Shown here in pieces: positions 46,475-58,653 of a stretch of 64,000 bases of DNA. Position 1 is the first letter of the stretch, and each line of letters begins with the position of its first letter. The stretch covers positions 380,149 to 444,148 of the forward strand of contig BCKT01000014.1 in NCBI GenBank assembly GCA_003116875.1, given 5' to 3'. Both the position numbers and the translations under genes were made by a program. This DNA is from Takashimella koratensis (Eukaryota; Basidiomycota; Tremellomycetes; Trichosporonales; Tetragoniomycetaceae). Under the pieces are notes generated by a model, which did no database searches, was not told the origin of the DNA, and worked only from the letters and a program-made list of their open reading frames with translations.

Positions 46475-46961
46475 GGTCGGTGGAACCTAGGGTCTTACAG
46501 GGTTGAGAGCGAGGATGAGAACGAGGAAGGGGAGTCAATGATGAGTATCGCGCGTATTTGTAAGCAAGAATGGACGATAACAAGAAACGCATCTGTTGTA
46601 GGTCCAGGAGCGATCGAGTTGAGATTTACCCGACAAAGGTGGGTTCGGCTAAAGCGAACGCGCATGAGACGCCGGTCGCCCTTAAGTCCACATTGGGGCT
46701 AGTCTAACATTTGCACCATACCTCATGATGCGTAAGCTCAGTCACTTGGTAAGATAGAGAGTGGAGGATGAGATTGGCGATAGGAGTCTATGGACAAAGG
46801 ACTGTGCGTGGGCTCGCGCGTCAGTTTGGAAAAGGAGTGTCTATATGCTCTCCTCGACGAGGTAGCCATGGGAGCTTGCTTATACCCGACATCGTCACCG
46901 TCACCATCTTGCGAGCAGTGGCAAGAACATCGCCTAGACCCTTGCATCTGGGACCAGCACC
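46475..46961. promoter_or_regulatory. Divergent promoter region, ABHD12-like and membrane protein genes
   Basis: This is 487 bases between two divergent start codons. No specific motif was recognised. It presumably carries both promoters. Confidence 0.45.
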
Positions 46962-48473
46962 ATGGAGAAAGCTCGCGAGAAGCTGAAAGAGGCCGAGCGG
47001 GCTTACGATCTGGCCTTGGTGATTCCTAATCCTGACCGACCTGACAAACTCATTGCTGCTGAAGAAGCGGTAACCCTCGCCCGTCGAGCTCTAAAACAAG
47101 CCGAGATCGAGGATCGCAAGCCTAAACCGCACCCAGCCCTGCAAGTAGGACCCATCACCCAGACAGTCGCTATCATGGCCGCTCTCACAACGGCCATGTC
47201 AGTCATCGCTCTCCCGCCTGACGCAATCGAGTTCTATTACATGTTTAGGCAAATCACGGTGGTCGCTGTCTTAGCGCATGTAGGGTACTCGAGCATCATT
47301 TGGTATGGGTACACTCAAGCGTTGGGGAAGATACCGACTGAGAAACCCAAGGATAAAATCAAGGAGATGTTGACCAAGATCAGGAAGCCAGAACGACCCG
47401 ACCCCTGGGTGAGTGTACTGCCGCGGGAAGGGTATAGATCATTTAAAGGGCGACGAGGAGAGGCAATTCAACAGGTGCTGACAGATTACAACCAAAGGCA
47501 AACCCTCGAGCACACCCGTCGCAGTTCCTAACGACCCGGAACGCACCTCCCAGGCTCTTCCCCTTTCCATTGGGTAAGACCAAGCCCGACGCCGCGGTCA
47601 AGGACGAGCTATGGTGGGAAGGCGGCAACGCTCCGCACGTCGTAAGTCTCAATCGGCTACGAGTCTAGAATTCCCAGACTGATGAAGGCACCTCGCGCGC
47701 CAGGGCCACTTCAATCGCGTCAAGCTTGACGAGCCGGGTTCCGACCCGAATAGGACAGAGGAGGTCGTCATGCAGAAAGTCAGAAAGCAGATGGAGATTG
47801 AGGATCAGGAGAAGTTGTAAGTGGGGCAAAAGATCATCACCCCTGCGTGGTTCTGAGAGGCTTCAGCGGCACTACCTTACTTTTCCTTGGACGTTGAGAG
47901 CACAGCTGACGCGCTGATAGGTGGAAACGGCGGATCCGCGCCGTCCAGACCCTCTGCGTCGTCGTCATCCTCAACTTCAGTAAGTTGATCCACCTCCTCC
48001 CTTGCCCCTCTATCACACCTATCTCACTTCTTCTCATCTTCTTATAATAACTGACGCACCCCACTTTAGTCAATCAGAAAGTCGCCGTTGTCGCTCTCAT
48101 CTGGCTCATCTACACCACCCTCTCGACCGAGCTCGATAACATGCTCAAGCCGCCGCTGAGCATGGACAAGACGTACAAGATGGTGGACAGCTATATCAAA
48201 GCGGACAAGAACCAGGTCAGTCCAGCTTTTGATCGTTCATCTGCATCAATCTCGCGTTAGCTCGGACGATGCTGACACCTTGTCACACTTTCAGAAATTC
48301 GGCGTCGCCTCAATGAGGCAGGGCATGGTCGAGAGTTCAATGGCGTATATATACGACCAAGACTCGGTCCATTCCAAGCCGGCGTCGACTATCCCGATCG
48401 CGGTGGAAGAGCCTCATGTTCTGCTGACTACTGCAGATCCCTGGCTTGCCGGTCCGGGTTTCGAGCCCAAATG
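46962..48473 (+). CDS. Unrecognised membrane protein with N-terminal coiled coil
   Basis: I do not recognise this family. The start at 46962 sits in a good context (caccATGG). Exon 1 encodes a charged coiled coil (MEKAREKLKEAERAYDLALV, AEEAVTLARRALKQAEIED). Two hydrophobic segments follow (VAIMAALTTAMSVIALPPD and ITVVAVLAHVGYSSIIWYGY). A splice to about 47527 continues with RLFPFPLGKTKPDAAVKDEL and WWEGGNAPHV. Further exons give VVMQKVRKQMEIEDQEKL, two more hydrophobic segments (LCVVVILNFINQKVAVVALI and WLIYTTL), then LSTELDNMLKPPLSMDKTYK. It ends at 48473. Other splice choices at 47.4-47.6 kb stop early, so I favour this one. About four membrane segments with both ends cytosolic is a guess. 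It is divergent from the ABHD12-like gene. Confidence 0.6.
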
Positions 48474-48534
48474 ACTCCTTGTCCCCTGTCTCAAGGCAGA
48501 GTCACTCTGCAGATGTTGTATTGTGTATGCATGA

Positions 48535-49898
48535 TCATGCCTTGATGAGTAGACACGAGACGCTGCCGAGTGCACGTCGAATGTCCTGGTAATCGACGTC
48601 ATGTGCTGTTTGTAATGTCAGCTCACGTCCAACAATCAAGTCTGAGCTCGAGAGACATTGAACCAGCATCCAGTCCTCAGCTACTTACTATCCTCGACCT
48701 CTCCCCACTGCTCGATCTGACTCGACACCTCCACATGTGCCGCCTGAGCCGCCTCATGTGCGGTTAACCGGCCCTTGACCAGCGCGAGACCCACGACAAA
48801 GCTCTTGGTGGCGTAGACTGCGCGCTCGAACGCTGCGAGCTCCCACATGTCCATCTCAGTGACAATGGAGCGTAGCTTGGAAACCGTCTCCGCGGACTGA
48901 CGGGCAGGGCTAAGGCCTTCGGCGATCGAGAGGGAGATGCCAAGTTCAGATTGAAGCCAGGAGACAAGTGGGTCCCAGTGCTCTTCTTGCAGCCGAACAA
49001 GCTGGGAGGGGGAGTCGTTCGGGTAGCTAAGTGTTTGTCAGCGGTGTAGCTGGAGTCAAAGGCTGAATGATTGCAACGTCGCAGGGCGAGAAGAATGGTC
49101 AGCGTACCAGATGGTGTCCGTCTCAAGGTAGTTGAGCAGCGCATCCGTCACGCCTTGCCTAGTTTGCTCGTCACTCAGCCCATCGAGCGCCCTTGACGCA
49201 AGTGACGTCTGGGGGTCGAAGAGTCAGCAGGCGCACATCCAGTCCCACCTCCAACCCGGTGTTCCTCCTTCCAAACAGCGACAAATATCCAAACAGCGAC
49301 AAGATACTCACCAGAGGCAACGAGTGCTGCTTGAGCACCTGGTCCTGGTTCTCCCACTCGTTTGCGATCAGAATCGCCAACAGCCTTCGGTCTTTCGGAA
49401 TCAACAGCTTGGATCCACCAGGAGTCTTCAAGTTGCGGTGGTCGAGAGCGACGAGGAAGCCTAGCCAAAAAGCAAATATGGGACAGTGTTAGCATGCTTA
49501 GTGACCAAGGTACAATCTGGATCGATGGAATGAGACTCACCGTCTTGCTCTTCCTTGACGTGTACGGTCTTCCAGAACCGCCGCAGCGTCACTTCGGCAC
49601 CTACGTCGAGTTAGCGAGTCGGCATTGCTTGACACATCTTTTCAGACCTGTGCAATCGATCTGATCGCTTCAAACGTAGCTCACGGTTCGTCTGTGACAA
49701 TGCGGGTCCGGGCCGGACCTCGGCGTCAACGCTCGACGTCGCCGAAGTCCAGCGCCGAGACCCAGGCGCTGAGGTGAACACCCCCGAGGCGATGGGAGTC
49801 AACAGCGATGAAGATGGTCTAAGAACGTGCCTGCGCCCAATAGCGACAGTCGAGGACGAGCTGCGCAAGAGCGCTCGAGCGAGAGTCGGGCCTGACAT
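48535..49898 (-). CDS. ATP12: Mitochondrial F1-ATPase assembly chaperone Atp12
   Basis: The gene starts at ATG 49898. The product begins with a mitochondrial presequence (MSGPTLARALLRSSSSTVAI). Exons then encode AEVTLRRFWKTVHVKEEQD, GFLVALDHRNLKTPGGSKLL and RLLAILIANEWENQDQVL. They continue with TSLASRALDGLSDEQTRQGV, LLNYLETDTIWYPNDS and LVRLQEEHWDPLVSWLQSEL. Near the end are MDMWELAAFERAVYATKSFV and GLALVKGRLTAHEAAQAAHV. The last exon ends DYQDIRRALGSVSCLLIKA at 48535. These are the diagnostic segments of Atp12, which binds the F1 alpha subunit during ATP synthase assembly in the matrix. The gene diverges from THG1 across about 296 bases. Confidence 0.92.
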
Positions 49899-50194
49899 GG
49901 TCGATTGAGAGGGGTGGAGGATGAGAGGAGTGCAGAATGCAGAAAGAGATCGGAGACCCGTCACCGACATTTGCTTTCCAGTTTCCGAACCTGGACCTCC
50001 ACTTTTTCGGTGCGGGGTGCGGCCAGATTTTTGTTTTCGTCGTCGTCTCTAATCTCTCGACTCGACATTATAAGCATCAACAACGGGTTCGTCAAGCACA
50101 CACACTGCACAGGCTATCAACAACAGCTGGCAGACGACCCACACTGGCATCGCCCGTCTCACTACAAATACCACGGTAACGGGTCTACAGAACC
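49899..50194. promoter_or_regulatory. Divergent promoter between ATP12 and THG1
   Basis: This is 296 bases between two start codons pointing away from each other. No distinct motif was identified. Shared control is possible from the spacing alone. Confidence 0.45.
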
Positions 50195-51424
50195 ATGGCC
50201 AAGTCGCGGTTCGAGTACGTCCGCAACTTTGAGCTGCCAGACGTCCTCTTGCCTAGTACCTACATCGTCGTCCGTATCGACGGTCGCGGCTTCCACAAGT
50301 ACGTCCGAACCAAAGTACCATCGAGAGGTCTTTCCTGAATCATGCCTCCTGTCCTAGTGCTGTCGTTTGACATGGGCTGACACAACGCTTAGATTCTCTG
50401 ATATCCACGAGTACGAGAAACCAAACGATGTTCGCGCGCTTGACTTGATGAATATCGCCGCTCAGGCGGTGATGAACGACCTTACCGATGTGGTTTTGGG
50501 CTTTGGAGAAAGTGACGAGTTCAGGTGAGTTCTCTCTCGTTCACTCCAACCAACGTCCTGCATCGCTGACAGTGACTGATCTCGCTTGACCTGTCTAGCT
50601 TCTTGATACGGAAATCATCTAGCCTGTATAATCGACGGCGGAGGTGTGTACATCCAAAGTCCATAGCAAACTTGAGATGACGCTGATGACGGGTGTAGTA
50701 AAATCAACTCGACAGTCGTGTCGCTCTTCACCTCGGCCTTTGTCTTCAACTGGCCTAGATACTTCCCCGACTACCCGCTAAAGTACCCGCCAAGCTTCGA
50801 TAGTCGTGTGGTCCTGTATCCGGGAGAGAAGGAAGTGAGGGACTACTTCTCCTGGCGGCAAGCAGATAGTGAGTGGGTATGGGCCCTGTTGAACGAAACG
50901 CTTGTGCTCGTAGTGGTGATGTACGTTATTCCAGCGCTGACGTTTGTAATGGGACTCGGTACCCTTACACAGCCCACATCAACAACCTTTACAACACATC
51001 TTTCTGGGCTCTCGTCAAGAGCGGCCAAACTACGGCAGAAGCGAACAAGACGCTCCAAGGGACCGACTCGAAAGACAAGAACGAGATACTGTTCTCACAA
51101 TTTGGGATAAACTACAACAACTTGCCTGCCATGTTCCGCAAGGGCAGTATCCTCATCCGCTCGCCACCGACCCCTTCCTTGTCTAGCTCGACCGAGGTTG
51201 CAGCCATGAAAGAGGCGACCTTGGCTCCTACCCGGCAGGCGGGGTCGGGGATTGCGGCGGATGCTGGGAGTGCGGAATTGGCAGTGGCACCGCCCATGGA
51301 GAAGAAGGAGAAGAAGGAGAAGAAGGCGAGACCGTATGATGGGACGTGTGGACCGGTGGTAGTGGTCCATGAAGATATCATCCGAGACGCGTTCTGGCAA
51401 GCGCGGCCATGGCTACTAGCATGA
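50195..51424 (+). CDS. THG1: tRNA-His guanylyltransferase
   Basis: The gene starts at ATG 50195 ([20 protein letters not shown]). The catalytic Asp motif spans an intron: [13 protein letters not shown] then [18 protein letters not shown]. The second metal motif is [34 protein letters not shown] and DYFSWRQAD follow. Later come [18 protein letters not shown] and [20 protein letters not shown]. These are the conserved blocks of Thg1, which adds G to the 5' end of tRNA-His. A low-complexity segment of about 60 residues rich in Ser, Ala and Lys ([17 protein letters not shown]) is inserted before the C-terminal segment [16 protein letters not shown]. The gene has four or more short introns. Identification is firm. 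Confidence 0.93.
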
Positions 51425-51931
51425 GTACACGAGCCGAGTTGAGAGCCGTGTCACCGTGTCAGGAATTGTACACCTGTTGTATCTTGTATGTGATTGCATG
51501 GACGGCGGGCGGTTGTGACGCCGAGTAAAAAAGACTTGTTCACCCCCGGATGAGAGGTCGCTTTCGGCTTCGGCCTAGAATTCGTTCCACTGCCATTGGT
51601 GTTTTTTCCCTTGCTGCCTAATCGACTCGGACCGACACCGACGAGAGATCATCCCTCATCCCTCACTTCAGCTCGCAAGGCGTGTTCAGCAGTATCAGCA
51701 ATCACCAATTGTCAATCTCCAACACGTGGGCACACAGCGTGGACACACAGCATCTCCTCAGATCCCTGCCGTAGCGCAAAAGAAGCGTCTTGCTTTGTCA
51801 TACCACATCTCGATCCATCTGTTCATCGCCGAACGGCCGAAATTGCACCCAGCTGCACCCCTACTTGATCACATCAATAACGACTCCGACAACACCGCCT
51901 GCTCCCCTCCCTCCCCCTCACACCTATCAAA
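51425..51931. other. Intergenic: THG1 3' region and carrier promoter
   Basis: This is 507 bases between two plus-strand genes, with a CT-rich leader just before the carrier start. I see no gene. Confidence 0.5.
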
Positions 51932-53782
51932 ATGTCCGCTGCTCCTTCCCCCGCTCCAATCGTCCCCGCGAGGACGCCCCTCAACCTCCTCGACACGTTC
52001 ATCTGCGGAGGTCTTGCTGGATGTGAGTCTTTTGGTTACTACCTCGACCGAGAGAATGACTAACCGTTACTACAGGTGCTGCCGTGACTGTTTGTGCGTA
52101 TCCTTTGCGTCTCTACCCTCTTTCCTCGCATAATCGACCACCCGACCATGCCTCTTTTCTCGGGAAGCACGTTACTGACTGTTGGATAAACCACTTGGTT
52201 TCTCGCCTGAACAGCCAATATCCCCGAGACGATGAAGACCCGATTGCAGCTCCAAGGCGAGCTTGTCAAAGCCGATACCAATTTCACAAAAGTCTATAAC
52301 AACGTCTGGGATGTGTTCCGTAAGACTTGGAGAAACGAAGGGATCCGCGGTCTTCAACGTGGTCTCATGCCCGCCTATGGCTACCAAGTGAGTATAGTCC
52401 TGTTGGTTGATATGCTGATATGCAAACCTCTCGAAATGATCAATATGTTGCTGATGTGCTCAGATATTGCTCAACGGATCTCGATTGGGTACGTCCCGGT
52501 CCAACTTGGCGCTATGAGGGGTTGCGATCAGATCATTGCTGATAGACCACTCGTGTAGGATTCTACGAGCCAGTTAGGAAGACTCTGAACCGAGCGCTTG
52601 GTTTCAAGCCAGAGGAAGTCATCTTCGGGACTTCTATCACCGCGGGCGCTGTGACCGGCTGTATTGGAGGTGAGCCCGGATGCCTTTAATCCAAACTTGA
52701 GCTAAGAAGGGACGTATCAACCTGACACCGATCACAGCGAGTCTCGGATCCCCGCTGTTCCTCGTGAAAGCACGTATCCAGGCATACTCCCCCGTCCTCC
52801 CTGTTGGCGCGCAACACTACTACAAGTCATCGTTTGACGCGCTCCGTACTATCCTTCGTACCGATGGTGTCCGTGGGCTCTGGCGAGGTGTCAACGCCGC
52901 CATCTTGCGTACTGCCATGGTGAGTCTCGATCGATTTTGTCGAGCTGGTCGAGCCGAGATCATCCTCTAACTGGTCATTTTTATAGGGCTCCTCGGTGCA
53001 ACTGCCTTCGTACAACTATGGAAAGAACCTCATCGTTAGCAACGGTCTCCTTAGCAGCGATAGCTTCTGGACGTTCTTGGCTGCCAGTTCCGTCTCCGGT
53101 GTCTGTGTTGTAAGTAGACCCGGACGGTCTCGGGATAAGAGATTTGAGTAAATACTGATCACCGCTACCCACAGTGCGCTGCGATGCAGTGAGTATCAGG
53201 CGATCGAGGGGATGAATGAGGGGGAATGAATACTGACCAAGCGTCTTTGTGATCCCAACAACAGACCTGCCGACACTGTGAGTTGTCCCGTCGATGCTTC
53301 TTACATGAAACATCATGCGAACCTGGGCTGACGATCTGCGTCATTGCCAGGTCCTTACCCGAATGTACAACCGTGAGCATCGAGTTCTTTCTCTTTAGAC
53401 GCAACCAGATGCCAAATTTCCACGCTGACCCAGCTGATATCCGTTACAGAGCACACCGTTACCGACCCCGTTACCGGCCGCGTCCGGGGAGCGCTGTACA
53501 GCAACCCCATCGACTGTTTGTGGAAAACCTTCCAGGCCGAGGGTATTGCCGGGTGGTATAAAGGTGAGTTAACAAGACCCGGGTTCCGCAACCCCACCTC
53601 TTTCCCTCTGGTCTTTTCCCACTCGGTGAACCCACGTGTCGAGAGATGGACAAAGGGATGCTGATCTATGGAAAACAGGAACGACCGCACATTTCCTTCG
53701 TATCTGGCCACACACGGTCATCACCCTCGTCGCCAACGAGCTCATCTTGAAGCAATACAAGCAGGTCACGGGTCGAGGATGA
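51932..53782 (+). CDS. OAC1: Mitochondrial carrier, oxaloacetate/sulfate type (OAC1-like, SLC25A34/35-like)
   Basis: This is a highly interrupted gene starting at ATG 51932 (MSAAPSPAPIVPARTPLNLL). Three carrier repeats are visible. Repeat 1 is FICGGLAG, CAAVTVSNIPETMKTRLQLQ, GIRGLQRGLMPAYGYQ. Repeat 2 is TAGAVTGCIGASLGSPLFLV, KARIQAYSPV, GVRGLWRGVNAAILRTAMGS. Repeat 3 is VCAAMQPADTVLTRMYNQ, GIAGWYKGTTAHFLRIWPHT. Px[DE]xx[KR] signatures occur in repeats 1 and 3; repeat 2 has the PLFLVKAR form, as in the Oac1 subgroup. The protein sits in the inner mitochondrial membrane and exchanges dicarboxylates such as oxaloacetate. Four exons are very short: 18 bases at 52076-52093, 14 at 53175-53188, 13 at 53265-53277 and 22 at 53350-53371. 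Subfamily assignment is less certain than family. Confidence 0.86.
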
Positions 53783-54578
53783 TACAATCACCTTGAGATC
53801 TGGCGCCAATAACTTTTCGATCTAGAATTTACCCTGGGGATCCTTGGCTAGCATGCTTGAACGCTTCATCTTCTTTTTTTCTCTAACAAGCGCAAAACTT
53901 GACCGGACAGTCTCAATTGCACGTCGTTTCTACGAAGCAAGCACCATTGCGCTCTTGCACAACCACCCTCCATCCAAATCCCAACCCCACCCCCATCCAT
54001 CCCCTCCCTCGACTCCCGTCGACTGCGTTCCTTTTTCTCTATCTTTTCTTTTTGGTGTCACTCGCATGCCGTCTCTTTCTCTCATCAGCTCTCAAAATCT
54101 ATCCACATGCACATAGAAACATGCAAACTTATGAAGACTTGCACCAGATTGATTGAATGTAGGGGTTCAAATCCTGCATGCCGTGGTATAAACAGATGGT
54201 ATGTGATGGTGGATGAGATGTACAAGATGAGTGTCAGAGCCGAAAGAGGAAGGGTGGTGTGGAGCAAAGCGCACATAGTGGTCGTCGTGGTAGGTATCCT
54301 TGATCGTGATTCGCCATTCGCAATTCCTCACCACCGCTCGGACAAGCAAGATCTGCTCCCAGAAGCCCTTCGCCTTGATCTAACAAGGATAGCAAAGCAC
54401 ACTACTCATCCACCCAACCTCAGATCGTCCCTTGTCGATGGGTGGCCAGGACCAGCCCGAGGAGGTCCATACGATAGCATCGTCCCTGCATATCCGGAGG
54501 ATGTTGCAATTTACCGTCGACATCATAGCAAGACAAGGCAATCACGGCGAAGGTAAAACGCGCAACGAGGAACGCGAT
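53783..54578. other. Convergent 3' intergenic region
   Basis: This lies between the carrier and UPF1 stops. A B-box-like GGTTCAAATCC occurs near 54167-54177, but I could not fold a tRNA around it. No gene was recognised. Confidence 0.5.
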
Positions 54579-57500
54579 TTAGAAATCCGTGACGCCCGCT
54601 TGACTCGGTGCGATCGATTGAGTATCATCGTCTCCTGCTTTGTACCCGAACGCATAAGCTGACGAAACGGCTTCGCTCGGGGCAACCGACGATCCAATCG
54701 ACAATCTCCTTTCTCCCAATCCACCCAACCCACCTCCCAGTCCCATCCCTCCCATCCCCACCCCCATTCCCATCCCGCCTCCTAACCCCATCCCGCCCAA
54801 CCCCATCCCACTCCCGTAGCCCATTGACGTCCCGTTCCCGAGTCCTGACCCTGCACCGACGCCTTTCTTCCCCGCGCCCACAGGTCCAGGGCCGGCAGAC
54901 TGCGGGAGACGGTCGTATTGCGAATACGAGATGCTTCCGACTCCCCTTATGGGGCCCGGCGGCATCGAGCCATGCTCGGCCGGCGTGTCGGGTTGTTGTT
55001 GAGAGATGACGGAAGACGCGTAGCCAGAATATGTCATCTTCTTGCTCCCGCCCTGACCGGGGACACCGAACGGCATCGAGATAGGGAAACTCTGTGTGAC
55101 AGCTTGCGAGACAACGGATTGAGCGTCGGGAGGAACGAAAGAAGAGACGGCATCGTGAGTTCGGTAATAAGCCGGGTCAAACCTGCTCGGCGCGGGCGCT
55201 GGGACTCGGCCGTTGCCTGGATTTGAGTCAGAATCCAAGTTTCTATACAACCAGCACCGTCCGATCTAATTGGCGCATCCACTCACCCTTGTCAAGGTAC
55301 TCGGTCGCGGCCGTCTCGAACCGGCGGAACGGATCGAGAGCTGCTGCGAGGGATTTCTTCGGTTTGCTGAACTGGATCATACTCGGTTGCAAATTGCTCA
55401 ACGGTCCTTCGACGAAACACGACTTCTCCTTGAAGTGTGTGAGAAGGTAGAGCCAAAGTGGGTGCTAGAGGTGGTATTGTCAGCGACTTTTTCTCTAGCC
55501 TAATCCATGCTGCACTCACTTTGCTCAGGACCTTGGGGTTGCCCAGAATCACGACACCGTATTTCGCACGGGTCAGAGCGACGTTGAGTCGCCTAGGGTC
55601 ATTCAGGAACCCGATCCCTTGGTGCTCGTTACTCCTCACACAACTGAGGATGATGTAGTCCTTCTCTCGACCCTGGAACGCGTCCACGCTCGCCACCTCA
55701 ACGTCCTTGTACAGGTCCTTCTTCAAGGCCCCGTGCATCTGCATATACGAGACGACGTAAGACCTCTGGCCCTCGTATGGCGTGATCACTCCGATTTGGC
55801 TGGGCAATACTCCCGACTTGAAGAACTTGGTCACCATCTTCTCCACATTGGAAGCCTCGGTTCGGTTGAGATAAGATGTCCCGCTCGATGAGATTTCCTC
55901 CGTTCCCAGGTTCTGGTGGAAAAACATGGGCGTATCACCGACGGGCCAAGGGAAATCGACATTCTTCCGCAATCGCTCAGGTGCAGTGACACCGTTCTGC
56001 AAAGTCCCTTCGTAGAACATGTTGGAAGGAAACTCGGAAAGGCACGGGTGCATTCGGTATTGCACTTGGAGTCGGATCGGTCGGTTACCAAGGATGACGA
56101 GTCGTTCGAAGAGAGATTGGGAGAGACCAGCTCGTGCCGCTTTTTTGTTCATGATGACGGGACCGAGCTGTTGGTGGTCGCCAACAAGAACAACCTGTTT
56201 GCAGCCCATCACCAAGGGGATCACACATTCTGTCAAAGTGTTAGCTGGATGAATAACATTGCAAGGTTGGACTCACCTGGCTCGGCAGACTGGGTCGCTT
56301 CATCGATCAAGACGGTGCGGAATTTGAACTTTGCCAATCGCGGATCTCCAGCTCCGACACAAGTAGTACAGATGACATCCGCCGCATTGAGGATATCCTT
56401 CTCGCACGCTCGGACTAACGACTTGTACTTTCTCTCGTCGCTCTGACTCAATTCGCCCTGGTCGTTACGCAGCTGAATGAGTTTCTGCAGTTCGGGTCGG
56501 GTATCGTTCGCTGCGACCTGGTTGTGAAGGGAGAGGAAAGCGACGGATGAATCGAGCGCTTCACGCGATTTGGCAGCGAGACGAACGACTTTAAGACCCG
56601 ATTGGTGAATCTTCTCGCACAGGTGATCGACGGCAACGTTGGAGGGAGCGCAGACGAGGACTTGACCCGGGTTCATCTTGGCAAGGTGGTAGACGATTGA
56701 AGCAGAGGTGACGGTCTTACCTGTGCCCGGTGGACCTTGGATCAGACTGAGCGGTTTTTGAAGGACAGCTTTGACCGCAGCCATTTGAGAGTGGTTGAGC
56801 TCGGGCAAGTTGGGCGCGGAGAATCGCTTGGGCATCTGCGTGCGCAAGACTTGAGGTTCGAGTTCGTGTCCGAGCAGTTTGTGGTACTAAGCGGGTAGTC
56901 AGCACACGTGTACGCTTACCACCAACAGCCATATTACAGATCACATGAACACCGCTCACTCACAATGTAGCCGCTGACGCTCTTCTCGTCAATCGCAAAC
57001 GTCTTCATTGCCGCCTGCATACGATCAAAGCTTGTCGCCTTCCACACAAAGTCTGCCGAGAACCCATGCGTGCAGTCGATAGGCACACCGTCTGACCTCT
57101 TCAATTCAAGACAGATCTCATCCGAGATGTCTGCGAGCGGTCAGCCTCATCGCAGATATCAACTCGATCTTCATTAATGTTTACTCACTATTGGGTACCT
57201 TGATGACCGCACCAACCCCTTCCCAGAGCTTCTCTGAACCACCGATACTCCCCCACCCCTTCATATTCGCGCCCATGAACTTGAGCCGCAGCTCGTCTCC
57301 AACCGCCAACCTAACTTCGCCGCTCTCGAGCTTGGGCATACTGAACCAGGCCAGGCGTTTCTGGTTCAGACCCATGTCCCATCGGACGGTGATATCGTTC
57401 TCTGTCTGTGCCTCTTTCATTCTCTTGTCGTAGTCGGCTTCAATCTTGACCAAAGGTCCGAAGATGTTTTGGTACTGATACGCGTCTTCGTACCTGTGCC

Positions 57501-58653
57501 CATGTCAGCTATCATGACGAGGGGGGGACTCGATTAAACTCACTTGAGAAGGATAGGCTGCATCTCCTCCTCGCTCGCTTGAGCTTCTGCGTCCTCAAGT
57601 TTGGCCTGAGGGTTATCTCTCCACATCTCCTCAAGTTTGGCAATCTGCGCCATCGAGATCTGCCGCGCTCGAAGCTGTTCAGCCTCCGAGGGGACTTTGA
57701 CCAGCCACGAGAGGAAAGACCGGTCGTCGATGATGGCAGACCATTGCGAGGTGTCCCAGTTGATATCGCGGGAGTTTGTCAAAGCCGCGCATGGTTGACT
57801 GGAGTTTGGAGTTAGTACGGCTCTTGAATCATATGTTGATCTGAGTACGACTTACCGACAGAGAAGGACGACGACTGTATCGCTCTTGGCTGGGATGAAA
57901 CCGAGTAGGAAGACGTTCTTACTGCCGCAGTTGTAACCTGTAGGTGTCAGTCAGCTGTCGTTGTTTCTTTTCATGTTAGATGTGGACCAGACGACTTACA
58001 CTCCGGAACAGTCTCGCCCAGGGCGCTGTCCTTGTGCAGAATAACCTCCTTGTGCTTGGCCTTGACGAGGTGGTTGACAATATGTGAAGCTGACGTGTTT
58101 CCGCGAGAGTTACAGAACCATTTGTTGCACGGGAGGCACTATAGAAGCGTCAGTCCATATCGAATGATTATCACGCAATCCGGACATCACCTACTTTGAC
58201 GACGCATTGGGGGTTGTGGATCCCACAATAGCTGATCAAGTCAGCATAGTTCCTGATCGCAATCCAATCTCACATCACCGGGCCAAGCTCACCTGCACGC
58301 ATGCTCGATCCCATGACCTAGAGGTTCAACTTCCCTCTCATCGATCCCTTCATCGTATTCCCCGCCGTACCCATTCCTACCTCCATGCCCATGCCCGTTC
58401 CCCGAGATAGACATCTCGTCTAGCCCTCTACCAAGCTCGTCCACGTCCCTCCTGACTCGTGGCTGGGCGACGACTTGCTCTGTCAGCGCCGAGGGGGCCG
58501 CAGAATACATTGAGGTCGTATCGTCTGCGTCGATCCCGTACTGCACAGCTGTCAGCGCGAGAGATAGGGTGGCAAAACAGGCAGGGCGACGAGAAGGAGG
58601 GAAAGGTGTAAGCTCACCTGGGATGCGCCCTCGAAAGTGGTGAATGGGTCCAT
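54579..58653 (-). CDS. UPF1: Nonsense-mediated decay RNA helicase Upf1 (Nam7)
   Basis: The gene starts at ATG 58653 ([12 protein letters not shown]) and has many exons. The Cys/His-rich domain contains [21 protein letters not shown] and [17 protein letters not shown]. It ends with [18 protein letters not shown]. Superfamily 1 helicase motifs follow in order: Walker [30 protein letters not shown] and [11 protein letters not shown]. Later come [53 protein letters not shown] and [11 protein letters not shown]. The C-terminal tail is unusual: a long Gly/Met-rich low-complexity stretch of GMGLGG-type repeats, then SSVAPSEA and [14 protein letters not shown], with SQ/TQ-like sites. Upf1 is the ATP-driven helicase that triggers decay of mRNAs with premature stops. 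It is divergent from COX15. Confidence 0.95.

Noticed and set aside
54165..54180. Possible tRNA with a GGTTCAAATCC B-box
   Set aside because: No A-box lies at the right distance, the T-arm only folds with a nine-base loop, and no acceptor partner is found upstream.
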